DNA from: Marinospirillum sp.
GTDB lineage: Bacteria; Pseudomonadota; Gammaproteobacteria; Pseudomonadales; Halomonadaceae
Direction: 5' to 3'
Assembly (NCBI RefSeq): GCF_014859565.1
Contig: NZ_JACUUA010000010.1
Coordinates: forward strand, 1 to 43,117
Length of the DNA stretch: 43,117 nt
This document shows positions 36,353 through 43,117 of the stretch, in pieces. The first letter of the stretch is position 1. Each line of letters opens with the position of its first letter. The translations under genes and the position numbers were made by a program. The notes beneath the pieces were generated by a model that ran no database searches, was not told the origin of the DNA, and worked only from the letters and a program-made list of their open reading frames with translations.

Positions 36353-37160
36353 GAGTGCTGCTCTGCAGACGAAGGGGCAAGTGCTGACCTTCTGTGAGTT
36401 TTAAGGCATTTTCCAGACTTTGCCAGGTGAAATCCTGAGCCAGAGTGGATGCTTTATCAAGGGGTTCACCGCGTGCCAGACAGGCTGCCAGAGCGGAGGC
36501 CAGTGTACAGCCGGAGCCGTGATATTCATGCGGCAAACGCTCCCAGCGACTGACCACAGGATCCGCTGAGCTGGCAGTGAATAACAGGTTTTTAACCCCA
36601 CGGGTCTGGGCATGAGTACCAGTGACCAGTACCGCTTTGCAGCCCTGTTTGATCAGGGCACGGGCTTTTTGCTCAACACTCGCTTTGCCGGGGATCAGCA
36701 GGTCAAGCTCCGGCAGATTGGGTGTAATCACAGTGGTATGCGGCAGCAGTTCGCTTTTCAGGTGGCTCAGCTGTTCCTGATCAGCAAAACCAGTGCCACT
36801 GCTGCTGGTGATGACTGGATCCAGTATCAGCGGGATATCCGGGTAACGATTTAAAAAATGTGCCAGTACTTCCTGCAGTGCCAGACTCCCGGTAACTCCC
36901 AGCTTGATGGCGGCAGGTCGAAAATCTTTCAGTAAGGCTGCCAGTTGGGCAGCAAAAGCTTCTGGCTCTTGAGGATTGATCTGACATAGTTCCCGGGTGT
37001 TCTGTGCCGTCAGGCAGGTGATCAATGTCAGCGGCCAGGTTTTTAATGCCAGCAGTGTCTGGGCATCAGCAATAACACCCGCTCCGCCGGATGGATCATG
37101 ACCGCCGATAGCAAGAACACAGGGGTAGTGTTTCTGGAACTGAGAGCCGGTTTTTATCAT
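36345..37160 (-). CDS. thiD: hydroxymethylpyrimidine/phosphomethylpyrimidine kinase ThiD
   Basis: A 271-residue ribokinase-fold enzyme that phosphorylates HMP-P for thiamine synthesis. The N-terminal AIGGHDPSGGAGVIADAQT, the middle VTGTHA and the C-terminal anion-hole GSGCTLASALAACLARG are diagnostic. The ATG at 37160 is the best start, but a TTG at 37196 is also open and neither has a strong ribosome site. It overlaps thiE by eight bases. No THI-box riboswitch was recognised upstream. Confidence 0.94.
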   Translation of the reverse strand: MIKTGSQFQKHYPCVLAIGGHDPSGGAGVIADAQTLLALKTWPLTLITCLTAQNTRELCQINPQEPEAFAAQLAALLKDFRPAAIKLGVTGSLALQEVLAHFLNRYPDIPLILDPVITSSSGTGFADQEQLSHLKSELLPHTTVITPNLPELDLLIPGKASVEQKARALIKQGCKAVLVTGTHAQTRGVKNLLFTASSADPVVSRWERLPHEYHGSGCTLASALAACLARGEPLDKASTLAQDFTWQSLENALKLTEGQHLPLRLQSSTHG

Positions 37161-37199
37161 GTTTGTGTTTTTTGAGCTGTGATTCTGTGAAAGCAAGGG

Positions 37200-37637
37200 T
37201 TACCAGGGTTTTACGATGACCAGAATGACAATAAATATCAGTATAAATACCGGTAGCTCGTTAAATACTCTGTACCACACATGACTGCGAGCATTCAGAT
37301 CGGCGGCAAAGCGTCGCAACAAAGCACCACACCAGAAGTGGTAAACCAGCAGTAACGCAACAAGCAGCAGTTTGGTGTGCATCCAGCCTTGTTGCATGTA
37401 ACCGGAAAAACCCAGGCTTAATAATCCTGCGCCCAGCAACACGGTCGCCAGCATGGCAGGCATCATGATGCCTCGATAAAGCTTGCGCTCCATAACTTTG
37501 AAGCGATCTGAGCCGCGTGTGTCTCCCTCCTGCAGTGCCTGAGTGTGATACACAAAAAGTCGTGGCAGGTAAAACAGCGCGGCAAACCAGGTGACCAATG
37601 CAATGATATGAAACGCCTTAAGCCATAAATAAGTCAT
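37200..37637 (-). CDS. hemJ: HemJ-type protoporphyrinogen IX oxidase
   Basis: A 145-residue membrane protein from the ATG at 37637 with four hydrophobic helices. Family marks are WLKAFHIIALVTWFAALFYLPRL, with the conserved His, and RKLYRGIMMPAM. HemJ oxidises protoporphyrinogen IX in bacteria without HemG/HemY. It begins a minus-strand series hemJ-thiD-thiE-hemL, placing two haem steps around the thiamine pair. It is divergent from argC. Confidence 0.85.
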   Translation of the reverse strand: MTYLWLKAFHIIALVTWFAALFYLPRLFVYHTQALQEGDTRGSDRFKVMERKLYRGIMMPAMLATVLLGAGLLSLGFSGYMQQGWMHTKLLLVALLLVYHFWCGALLRRFAADLNARSHVWYRVFNELPVFILIFIVILVIVKPW

Positions 37638-37795
37638 AGTGATTCCGTGCAGTACTGAAAAAAGCAAGGATACCCTAATCAGTCTTGCAAGAGTAATCCG
37701 CAGGGGTAAAGTGGCATACCTGAGCAGGAAAATTGTGTATCATTTATTGCAATTATCAGTGCGATGTTCTGCTCAAGGTTCAGTAAGGGGGTCAT

Positions 37796-38845
37796 GTGAT
37801 CAAGGTCGGTATTGTTGGTGGAACCGGTTATACAGGCGTGGAATTGCTGCGGCTGCTTGCTATTCATCCTGATGCAAAGGTTGAGGTGATCACTTCGCGA
37901 TCCGAGGCAGGTCTGCCCGTTGCGGACATGTACCCGAATCTTAGGGGCCACTATTCTGATCTTGCATTTTCCGAACCGGATGTGGGTCGTCTTGCTGCTT
38001 GTGACGTAGTGTTTTTTGCCACTCCGCACGGTGTTGCTCATGCATTAGCCGCTGAGCTGCTGGATGCAGGAACACGAGTGATTGATTTGTCTGCTGATTT
38101 TCGACTGCAGGATGCAGATGAGTGGGCGCGCTGGTACGGCCAGCCTCATGGTGCACCCGAACTTTTGTCTGAAGCGGTTTATGGTCTGCCTGAAGTGGCC
38201 AGATCTAAGATCAAGAGTGCCCGACTGATAGCAGTGCCGGGTTGTTATCCGACAGCTGTGCAGCTAGGACTGGTGCCCTTGCTTGAGGCAGGATGGATTG
38301 AACCGCGAGGTATTATTGCTGATTGCAAGTCAGGTGTTTCCGGTGCAGGGCGGGCAGCCAAGGTGGGTTCCCTGTTTTGTGAAACAGCAGAAAGTATGAA
38401 AGCCTACTCCGTTGGAACGCATCGTCACCACCCTGAGATCACTCAGGGTTTAACTGCCGCTGCAGGTCAGTCAGTGGGTATAACCTTTGTCCCTCATCTG
38501 ACACCGATGATTCGCGGCATCCATGCAACCCTGTATGTGAGGCTGAACGGTAACAGCCTGAAACGAAGTGATGTGGAAATACAGCAGCTATTTGAGGCAC
38601 GGTATAAAGGCGAGCCTTGTGTTGATGTGATGCCCTGGCAATCCTGTCCTGAAACACGCAGTGTGCGCGGAGCTAATATGTGCAGGTTGGCTATACACCG
38701 TCCGGAAGGCGGTGATTTGCTGGTGGTGCTATCTGTGATTGATAATCTGGTCAAAGGTGCCAGTGGTCAGGCAATACAGAATATGAACATCATGTTTGGA
38801 CTGGATGAATCAGCAGGCCTAAAGTTCGCTGGGCTGATGCCCTGA
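37796..38845 (+). CDS. argC: N-acetyl-gamma-glutamyl-phosphate reductase
   Basis: A 349-residue arginine-pathway dehydrogenase. The start is GTG at 37796 with AAGGGGG just upstream, giving the Rossmann motif [19 protein letters not shown]. The catalytic Cys is in [14 protein letters not shown], and the His region [11 protein letters not shown] is present. The 128-base gap to hemJ must hold both divergent promoters; I could not make a convincing ArgR box there. Confidence 0.96.
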   Translation: MIKVGIVGGTGYTGVELLRLLAIHPDAKVEVITSRSEAGLPVADMYPNLRGHYSDLAFSEPDVGRLAACDVVFFATPHGVAHALAAELLDAGTRVIDLSADFRLQDADEWARWYGQPHGAPELLSEAVYGLPEVARSKIKSARLIAVPGCYPTAVQLGLVPLLEAGWIEPRGIIADCKSGVSGAGRAAKVGSLFCETAESMKAYSVGTHRHHPEITQGLTAAAGQSVGITFVPHLTPMIRGIHATLYVRLNGNSLKRSDVEIQQLFEARYKGEPCVDVMPWQSCPETRSVRGANMCRLAIHRPEGGDLLVVLSVIDNLVKGASGQAIQNMNIMFGLDESAGLKFAGLMP

Positions 38846-38878
38846 AATGAGTGCTGACATTTAACGGATAACTGAGCA

Positions 38879-39616
38879 ATGAAAAACGGACAGGAAGAGC
38901 GTCTAGAAATTATTTCATACAATCCAGCCAGACGTTTTTTGACTCGCATAGTGATGTTGATGTTGATGCTGGTGCTGGGTGGTGGTGGGTATTATCTAGG
39001 GCAGTGGTCAATCTGGCATGAGCGGGGGACAGCTGTCGTTGAGCGCGATGAACTGCGGATTAAGACTCGTGCACAGGAAAAAGAGCTGGTAGATCTGCGT
39101 CGTCGTGTTTTGGTCACAGAAAGCAGTAATGCGGTTGATCGCCGCGCATATCAGGAAGTACAACAGACCGTTCTTAATTTGAATGCTCGTATTGCTCAGT
39201 TAGAAAATGAGCTGCACTTTTATCAGCGTGTTATGGCCCCTGAAAAAGCAGACAAGGGTTTGCGTATTGACCGCTTTGAGATCAAGCCGACCGATAATCC
39301 GCTGGTGTATGATTATCAACTGGTGATTACACAGGTAACAGACAACAATACCTTCATTGAAGGGCGTGCGCTGGTCAGTATTATCGGTGAGCGAGGTCAG
39401 ACAAAAAATATCACCTTGCCATTAAAAGATGTTTCACCCGATGTGGATGAGTTGAGTGTCAGATTCCGGTTCCGTTTCTTTCAGAATGTAGCCGGACAGC
39501 TATACTTGCCATCAGATTTTAATCCACAAAAAGTACAGGTAATCCTGCAATCAACCGGAAACAAGGCTATGCGCATCGAATCAGAATTTGACTGGGTCAG
39601 CCAGGAGGCTATTTAA
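38879..39616 (+). CDS. DUF6776-type membrane-anchored coiled-coil protein
   Basis: A 245-residue protein with a cytoplasmic N-terminus, one membrane helix (about 22-42, LMLMLVLGGGGYYLGQW) and a coiled coil (about 55-120, rich in charged heptads such as ARIAQLENELHFYQRVM). A C-terminal beta-rich periplasmic domain follows. It matches the conserved unknown protein found between argC and bactofilin in related genomes. The bactofilin starts directly at its stop codon (39616/39617), so the two are surely co-translated. I infer a membrane partner or anchor for bactofilin. Confidence 0.75.
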   Translation: MKNGQEERLEIISYNPARRFLTRIVMLMLMLVLGGGGYYLGQWSIWHERGTAVVERDELRIKTRAQEKELVDLRRRVLVTESSNAVDRRAYQEVQQTVLNLNARIAQLENELHFYQRVMAPEKADKGLRIDRFEIKPTDNPLVYDYQLVITQVTDNNTFIEGRALVSIIGERGQTKNITLPLKDVSPDVDELSVRFRFRFFQNVAGQLYLPSDFNPQKVQVILQSTGNKAMRIESEFDWVSQEAI

Positions 39617-40147
39617 ATGTTTGGAAAAAATGCACCTCCAACAAATCACTTTGATACCCTGATTTCAGGCAAGGCTGAAATTGTTGGTGACATCCATTTC
39701 TCGGGCGGCCTGCATGTTGATGGCCGAGTTTTTGGCAATATTATTGCCGATGACGAGTCCAAGGCTGTGCTGCGTATCAGTGATAAGGGTGTGGTTGAGG
39801 GGGAGGTTTCTGTTCCGCATGTGATAGTGAATGGCACCATTATCGGTGATGTTCACTCCTCAGAGCACCTGGAACTGGCTGCTAAGGCTATTGTTAAAGG
39901 AAATATTTTCTATAATACGGTTGAAATGGTGATGGGTGCGCAGGTCGATGGCCAGTTGGCGCATCGTTACAAGAGCGTTAAAGGCGGCGAAAAAGCCAAG
40001 ATGCCAAAACAGGTGACGCGTGAGAAGCCCAAGTCGACTGCTGTGCCGGGTCAGGATGCGATTGAGGCGCCTAAGCATCTTGGCTCATCTCCCACATCGG
40101 TTTCAGCAGCAGCTAAAGCCGCTGTGATTGAACAGCAGAAAAAGTGA
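39617..40147 (+). CDS. bactofilin (polymer-forming cytoskeletal protein)
   Basis: A 176-residue protein with a central right-handed beta-helix domain (about 12-115) of the bactofilin/DUF583 family. Repeats such as GDIHFSGGLHVDGRVFGNI, GVVEGEVSVPHVIVNGTIIGDVHSSEHLEL and AKAIVKGNIFYNTVEM are seen. The Pro/Lys/Ala-rich tail is probably disordered. Bactofilins polymerise without nucleotide and organise cell-wall enzymes or stalks. It is fused head-to-tail in translation with the coiled-coil membrane protein upstream. Confidence 0.9.
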   Translation: MFGKNAPPTNHFDTLISGKAEIVGDIHFSGGLHVDGRVFGNIIADDESKAVLRISDKGVVEGEVSVPHVIVNGTIIGDVHSSEHLELAAKAIVKGNIFYNTVEMVMGAQVDGQLAHRYKSVKGGEKAKMPKQVTREKPKSTAVPGQDAIEAPKHLGSSPTSVSAAAKAAVIEQQKK

Positions 40148-40158
40148 CCGGCTTGTTC

Positions 40159-40193
40159 AGCCTGCTGTATCGAGCTGGCTCGATCGGCAGGCT
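40159..40193 (+). other. long imperfect hairpin between bactofilin and erpA
   Basis: AGCCTGC and GCAGGCT enclose ATCGAGC/GCTCGAT, a two-part stem of 7+7 base pairs with a small internal loop. No clear T-run follows, so it is either a weak terminator for the bactofilin pair or a leader structure for erpA. Confidence 0.5.
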
Positions 40194-40255
40194 TGGATAC
40201 TTGACTAGTTTACTCGGTTAAGTCAGACTTGAATCTGATAACCGGAGTCTGAAGT

Positions 40256-40609
40256 ATGACCTCAGCAGTAACCTTTGTTCCTAAGCCCCTTTTTGTGACG
40301 CCTTCCGCAGTCAATAAGCTGTTGCAGTTGGTCGAGGAAGAGTCCAATCCTGATCTTTGTCTGCGCGTTTATGTAACGGGTGGAGGTTGTTCGGGTTTTC
40401 AGTATGGCTTTGATTTTAGTGAAGAACTGCAGGAGGGTGACACCCTGATTGAAGAGCAGGGTGCCCGTTTTGTGCTGGATGAGCTGAGTTACCCTTATCT
40501 GACCGGTTCAACTGTGGATTATGTTGAAGGTCTGGAAGGTGCTCGATTTATCATCAAAAACCCGAATGCATCCACAACCTGTGGATGCGGCTCTTCATTT
40601 TCGATCTGA
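40256..40609 (+). CDS. erpA: iron-sulfur cluster insertion protein ErpA
   Basis: A 117-residue A-type Fe-S carrier that delivers [4Fe-4S] or [2Fe-2S] clusters to apo-enzymes. The three cluster ligands are in [11 protein letters not shown] and TTCGCGSSF. The N-terminus ([16 protein letters not shown]) is of the ErpA rather than IscA type, and the position beside argC/anmK matches other gammaproteobacteria. It converges on anmK with a three-base gap and no visible terminator. Confidence 0.93.
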   Translation: MTSAVTFVPKPLFVTPSAVNKLLQLVEEESNPDLCLRVYVTGGGCSGFQYGFDFSEELQEGDTLIEEQGARFVLDELSYPYLTGSTVDYVEGLEGARFIIKNPNASTTCGCGSSFSI

Positions 40610-40612
40610 TCT

Positions 40613-41734
40613 TTACGCCGGATAAAACCCACCAAGAACTCTCTCTCCTTTTGCACCCGTCACACTGGGTAGATTGCCGTGCTGTCTGTTGACATGCTGA
40701 TGAGCTAGCCAGGCAAATGCAATGGCCTCCATATCCTGTGGCGGTATTCCTGCGGTATCCGTTGATGTGACTTTTCTGGGTGAGCTCAAAGCTCGAATTC
40801 TTGATACCAGAAAAGTGTTGAACCAGCCGCCGCCACAAATCAGCAGATGTGCCAAGTTTACGGGATCAAGGTATTTGATTTGATCAGCCAAAGTGGTAGC
40901 GGTTAACTCTGTCAGGGTTGCCAGCACATCTTCCGGTAAAAGATTTTGTTGGTTACAGACAGCCAAGTGGGTTGCCAACCACTGGGGGTTAAAGTGTTCT
41001 CGCCCGGTACTTTTTGGGGGCTGGCGTGCAAAGTATTCATCCGAACAAAGCTGTTGTAAAAGTTCTGGTATGACACGCCCGCTGGATGCACGGCGCCCAG
41101 ATGGGTCGTAGTCAGATTGCCAGTGCTGCTGGTGCCATGCATCCAGCAGTAGATTGGCAGGTCCAGTATCAAAACCTATAACGGGTGTTTTCTGGTCGGC
41201 AGGCAGATAAGTTAAATTAGCGATGCCGCCCAGATTGATGATAATCCGATCTTCATCTTTTGATTGCAGGGCAGCTTGGTGAAATGCAGGAACCAGTGGA
41301 GCGGCCTGGCCCCCAGCAGCAAGATCCCTGCGCCTGAAATCACAAATGACATTATGCCCAGTCAGCTCAGCCAGCAGGCTCGGGTTTAATAACTGCAGGG
41401 TGTAGGGTGGTGTTGAATTTGGCTGGTGCTCAATGGTTTGCCCATGACAGCCCAGTGCTACGGGTTGCTGGTCATCAGCAATACCTTCTAACACTTGTTT
41501 GGCGCATTCAGCATAACAACGGGTGATGCCATCTTCAGCAAGAGCCAGATCCTTGAAGGTCAGCTGGTTTGCGTGAGCAAGGCCGGTTAACAGCTTGCGC
41601 AGTTCGGTCGGTAGAGGAAGGCTGTAACCAGCGATTCGTGTCAGTTGTCCGGTGCTAGCGTCAAAGCGAACCAGTACCCCGTCAACAGCATCAAGACTAG
41701 TTCCGGACATCATCCCTACGTAATAACTGAACAT
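40613..41734 (-). CDS. anmK: anhydro-N-acetylmuramic acid kinase
   Basis: A 373-residue recycling enzyme that hydrolyses and phosphorylates anhydro-MurNAc from peptidoglycan turnover to MurNAc-6-P. The ATG at 41734 has AGGAG six bases upstream, giving MFSYYVGMMSGTSLDAVDG; the open frame continues upstream only as an antisense shadow of tyrS. Other marks are LGCHGQTIEHQP, NLGGIANLTYLP, GFDTGPANLLLDAW and LLICGGGWFN. It is divergent from tyrS. Confidence 0.96.
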   Translation of the reverse strand: MFSYYVGMMSGTSLDAVDGVLVRFDASTGQLTRIAGYSLPLPTELRKLLTGLAHANQLTFKDLALAEDGITRCYAECAKQVLEGIADDQQPVALGCHGQTIEHQPNSTPPYTLQLLNPSLLAELTGHNVICDFRRRDLAAGGQAAPLVPAFHQAALQSKDEDRIIINLGGIANLTYLPADQKTPVIGFDTGPANLLLDAWHQQHWQSDYDPSGRRASSGRVIPELLQQLCSDEYFARQPPKSTGREHFNPQWLATHLAVCNQQNLLPEDVLATLTELTATTLADQIKYLDPVNLAHLLICGGGWFNTFLVSRIRALSSPRKVTSTDTAGIPPQDMEAIAFAWLAHQHVNRQHGNLPSVTGAKGERVLGGFYPA

Positions 41735-41857
41735 TTCAGCTCCTGAATCTGCTGTTTGGTGGGTTATCAAGATAAGTACAGCTGCTATACTCTGCCACAT
41801 TTTTAAGCGGGTACAAATGATGCCTTGTACCCCGGCAGAACCTGTTAAGGAAAAAGC

Positions 41858-43057
41858 ATGAGCAACCTGAACGAATCGCTGGCCTTGATTAAACGCGGAA
41901 CTCACGAAATTCTGGTTGAAGAAGAGCTGATCAAAAAGCTGGAAGAAAACCGCCCTTTGCGTATAAAAGCAGGATTTGATCCGACCGCTCCTGATCTGCA
42001 TCTGGGTCATACGGTATTGATCAATAAGCTGCGTCAGTTTCAGGATCTTGGGCATCATGTCATGTTTCTGATTGGTGATTTCACTGGCCGTATTGGTGAT
42101 CCGACCGGCAAAAATGTCACCCGTAAGCCGCTGACCGAAGAGCAGGTGATAGCCAATGCGCAAACCTATAAAGAGCAGGTGTTCAAGATTCTTGATCCAG
42201 CCAGAACTCAGGTGATGTTCAACTCCGAGTGGATGGGCAAGATGAGTGCCGCTGATCTGATTGGTCTGGCTGCACAACAAACTGTGGCGCGGATGCTGGA
42301 GCGTGATGATTTTGAAAAGCGTTATAAGGGCAACCAGCCTATAGCTATTCATGAATTTCTCTACCCGCTGGTGCAGGGCTATGACTCAGTGGCGATGGAG
42401 GCAGACATTGAATTGGGTGGTACCGACCAGAAGTTCAACCTATTGATGGGGCGGGAGCTGCAAAAGGGACGAGGCATGACGCCTCAGGTGGTGATTACCA
42501 TGCCCTTGCTTGAAGGTCTGGATGGTGTGCAGAAGATGTCCAAGTCGCTGGGTAATTATGTTGGCATCGACGAAGCACCTGGAGTGATGTTCAATAAGCT
42601 GGTCTCCATGCCAGACAGTATGATGTGGCGTTATTTTGAATTATTGTCTTTCCGCAGCATGGAAGAAATTAACCAATTAAAGAAAGATGTTGAGCAGGGC
42701 GCAAACCCGAGAGACATCAAGATCCTGCTGGCGCGTGAACTGATTGAGCGCTTTCATGGGGAAGAAGCTGCAGCAACAGCACACAAGTCTGCGGGTAATC
42801 GTCTTGCTGAAGGTGAGCTGCCGGAAGATCTGCCAGAAGTTGATCTTGAGCTGGAGGGCGAAGACGATCTGCCGATTGTTGCAGTCATCAATCGCGCAGG
42901 TCTGACCGCCAACAGTGCGCAAGCCAAGGATGCCATCAAGCGTGGTGCTGTTAAGGTGGATCATGAAGTTGTCAGTGAAGATTGCCGCTTGAAAAAAGGC
43001 TCGGAGCAGGTGATCCAGGTTGGTAAAAAGAAGTACGCAAAAGTCCGTCTGATCTGA
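41858..43057 (+). CDS. tyrS: tyrosyl-tRNA synthetase
   Basis: A 399-residue class I synthetase. The HIGH-type motif is in [14 protein letters not shown], the tyrosine-binding segment is [28 protein letters not shown] and the KMSKS loop is [14 protein letters not shown]-terminal S4 RNA-binding domain (about 335-399) ends the protein. Length and the QKMSKSLGN form place it in the shorter TyrS type found in Pseudomonas. AAGGAAAAAGC precedes the ATG. Confidence 0.97.
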   Translation: MSNLNESLALIKRGTHEILVEEELIKKLEENRPLRIKAGFDPTAPDLHLGHTVLINKLRQFQDLGHHVMFLIGDFTGRIGDPTGKNVTRKPLTEEQVIANAQTYKEQVFKILDPARTQVMFNSEWMGKMSAADLIGLAAQQTVARMLERDDFEKRYKGNQPIAIHEFLYPLVQGYDSVAMEADIELGGTDQKFNLLMGRELQKGRGMTPQVVITMPLLEGLDGVQKMSKSLGNYVGIDEAPGVMFNKLVSMPDSMMWRYFELLSFRSMEEINQLKKDVEQGANPRDIKILLARELIERFHGEEAAATAHKSAGNRLAEGELPEDLPEVDLELEGEDDLPIVAVINRAGLTANSAQAKDAIKRGAVKVDHEVVSEDCRLKKGSEQVIQVGKKKYAKVRLI

Positions 43058-43061
43058 AGAT

Positions 43062-43111
43062 CTAAAAAACTTTCAAAAAGGGCTTGCAAGTCGAATTCAG
43101 ATGCCTATAAT
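43062..43111 (+). promoter_or_regulatory. strong rRNA-type promoter at the right edge
   Basis: TTGCAA (43084-43089), a 16-base spacer and TATAAT (43106-43111), preceded by an A-rich UP-like stretch (43062-43077). In Pseudomonas an rRNA operon follows tyrS. The 16S gene itself would lie outside the window, so the identity of the downstream gene is inferred. Confidence 0.7.
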
Positions 43112-43117
43112 ACGCAG

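Noticed and set aside
36345..37196. THI-box riboswitch upstream of thiD
   Set aside because: The gap after hemJ is too short and lacks the conserved CUGAGA core in the right strand and place.
37738..37795. Possible ArgR box upstream of argC
   Set aside because: TGTGTATCATTTATTGCA only partly resembles the ARG box and is not a good palindrome.
41735..42352. N-terminal extension of anmK by about 200 codons
   Set aside because: Antisense to tyrS, and the ATG at 41734 has an AGGAG site and the family N-terminus.

Overview
The window is a chromosomal housekeeping segment from a gammaproteobacterium, most likely from the Pseudomonadales/Oceanospirillales side of the class. Gene order supports this. 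The run dksA-gluQ-(cbrX)-cbrA-cbrB-(crcZ)-pcnB-folK-panB-panC-panD, the run thiD-thiE-hemL, and the run argC-(DUF6776)-bactofilin-erpA-anmK-tyrS followed by an rRNA-type promoter all match, as I remember it, the arrangement in Pseudomonas. Codon use looks even throughout. I see no phage, CRISPR array or large island, and the only trace of mobile DNA is a short transposase remnant near 14.3-14.6 kb.

Layout. 0-3.4 kb: a PAS-GGDEF-EAL protein and an Aer-type PAS chemoreceptor. 3.6-7.0 kb: fabA-fabB (unsaturated fatty acid synthesis) facing plsC and an RmlD-like protein. 7.1-11.6 kb: nrdAB (class Ia ribonucleotide reductase) behind two NrdR boxes. 11.7-14.3 kb: an SH3-domain envelope protein, then fdhD coupled to a HTH/substrate-binding regulator. 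14.3-15.7 kb: a transposase remnant and a PAS-GGDEF diguanylate cyclase. 15.6-19.65 kb: grpE-dnaK-dnaJ behind a near-perfect sigma-32 promoter. 19.7-20.9 kb: acetyl-CoA acetyltransferase. 21.0-25.1 kb: pcnB-folK-panBCD on the minus strand. 25.1-31.7 kb: the CbrAB carbon/nitrogen control locus with gluQ and dksA. 31.9-34.4 kb: a ChaN-like lipoprotein and a two-domain kinase. 34.4-37.6 kb: hemJ-thiD-thiE-hemL. 37.8-43.1 kb: argC, a DUF6776 protein, bactofilin, erpA, anmK and tyrS, with an rrn-type promoter at the right edge.

The most notable feature is the roughly 700-base gap between cbrB and pcnB. It has no credible protein gene. On the minus strand it carries a sigma-54 promoter (GG-N10-GC), TGTTAC/GTAACA half-sites like those bound by CbrB, several A-rich AAnAAnAA (CA) motifs of the kind bound by Hfq/Crc, and a strong terminator hairpin. 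I read it as a CrcZ-type sponge RNA. A 56-residue membrane peptide of the CbrX type sits between gluQ and cbrA, overlapping gluQ and ending 4 bases before cbrA. Together they form a complete locus: sensor-transporter (CbrA), sigma-54 activator (CbrB) and the RNA it would switch on to relieve catabolite repression.
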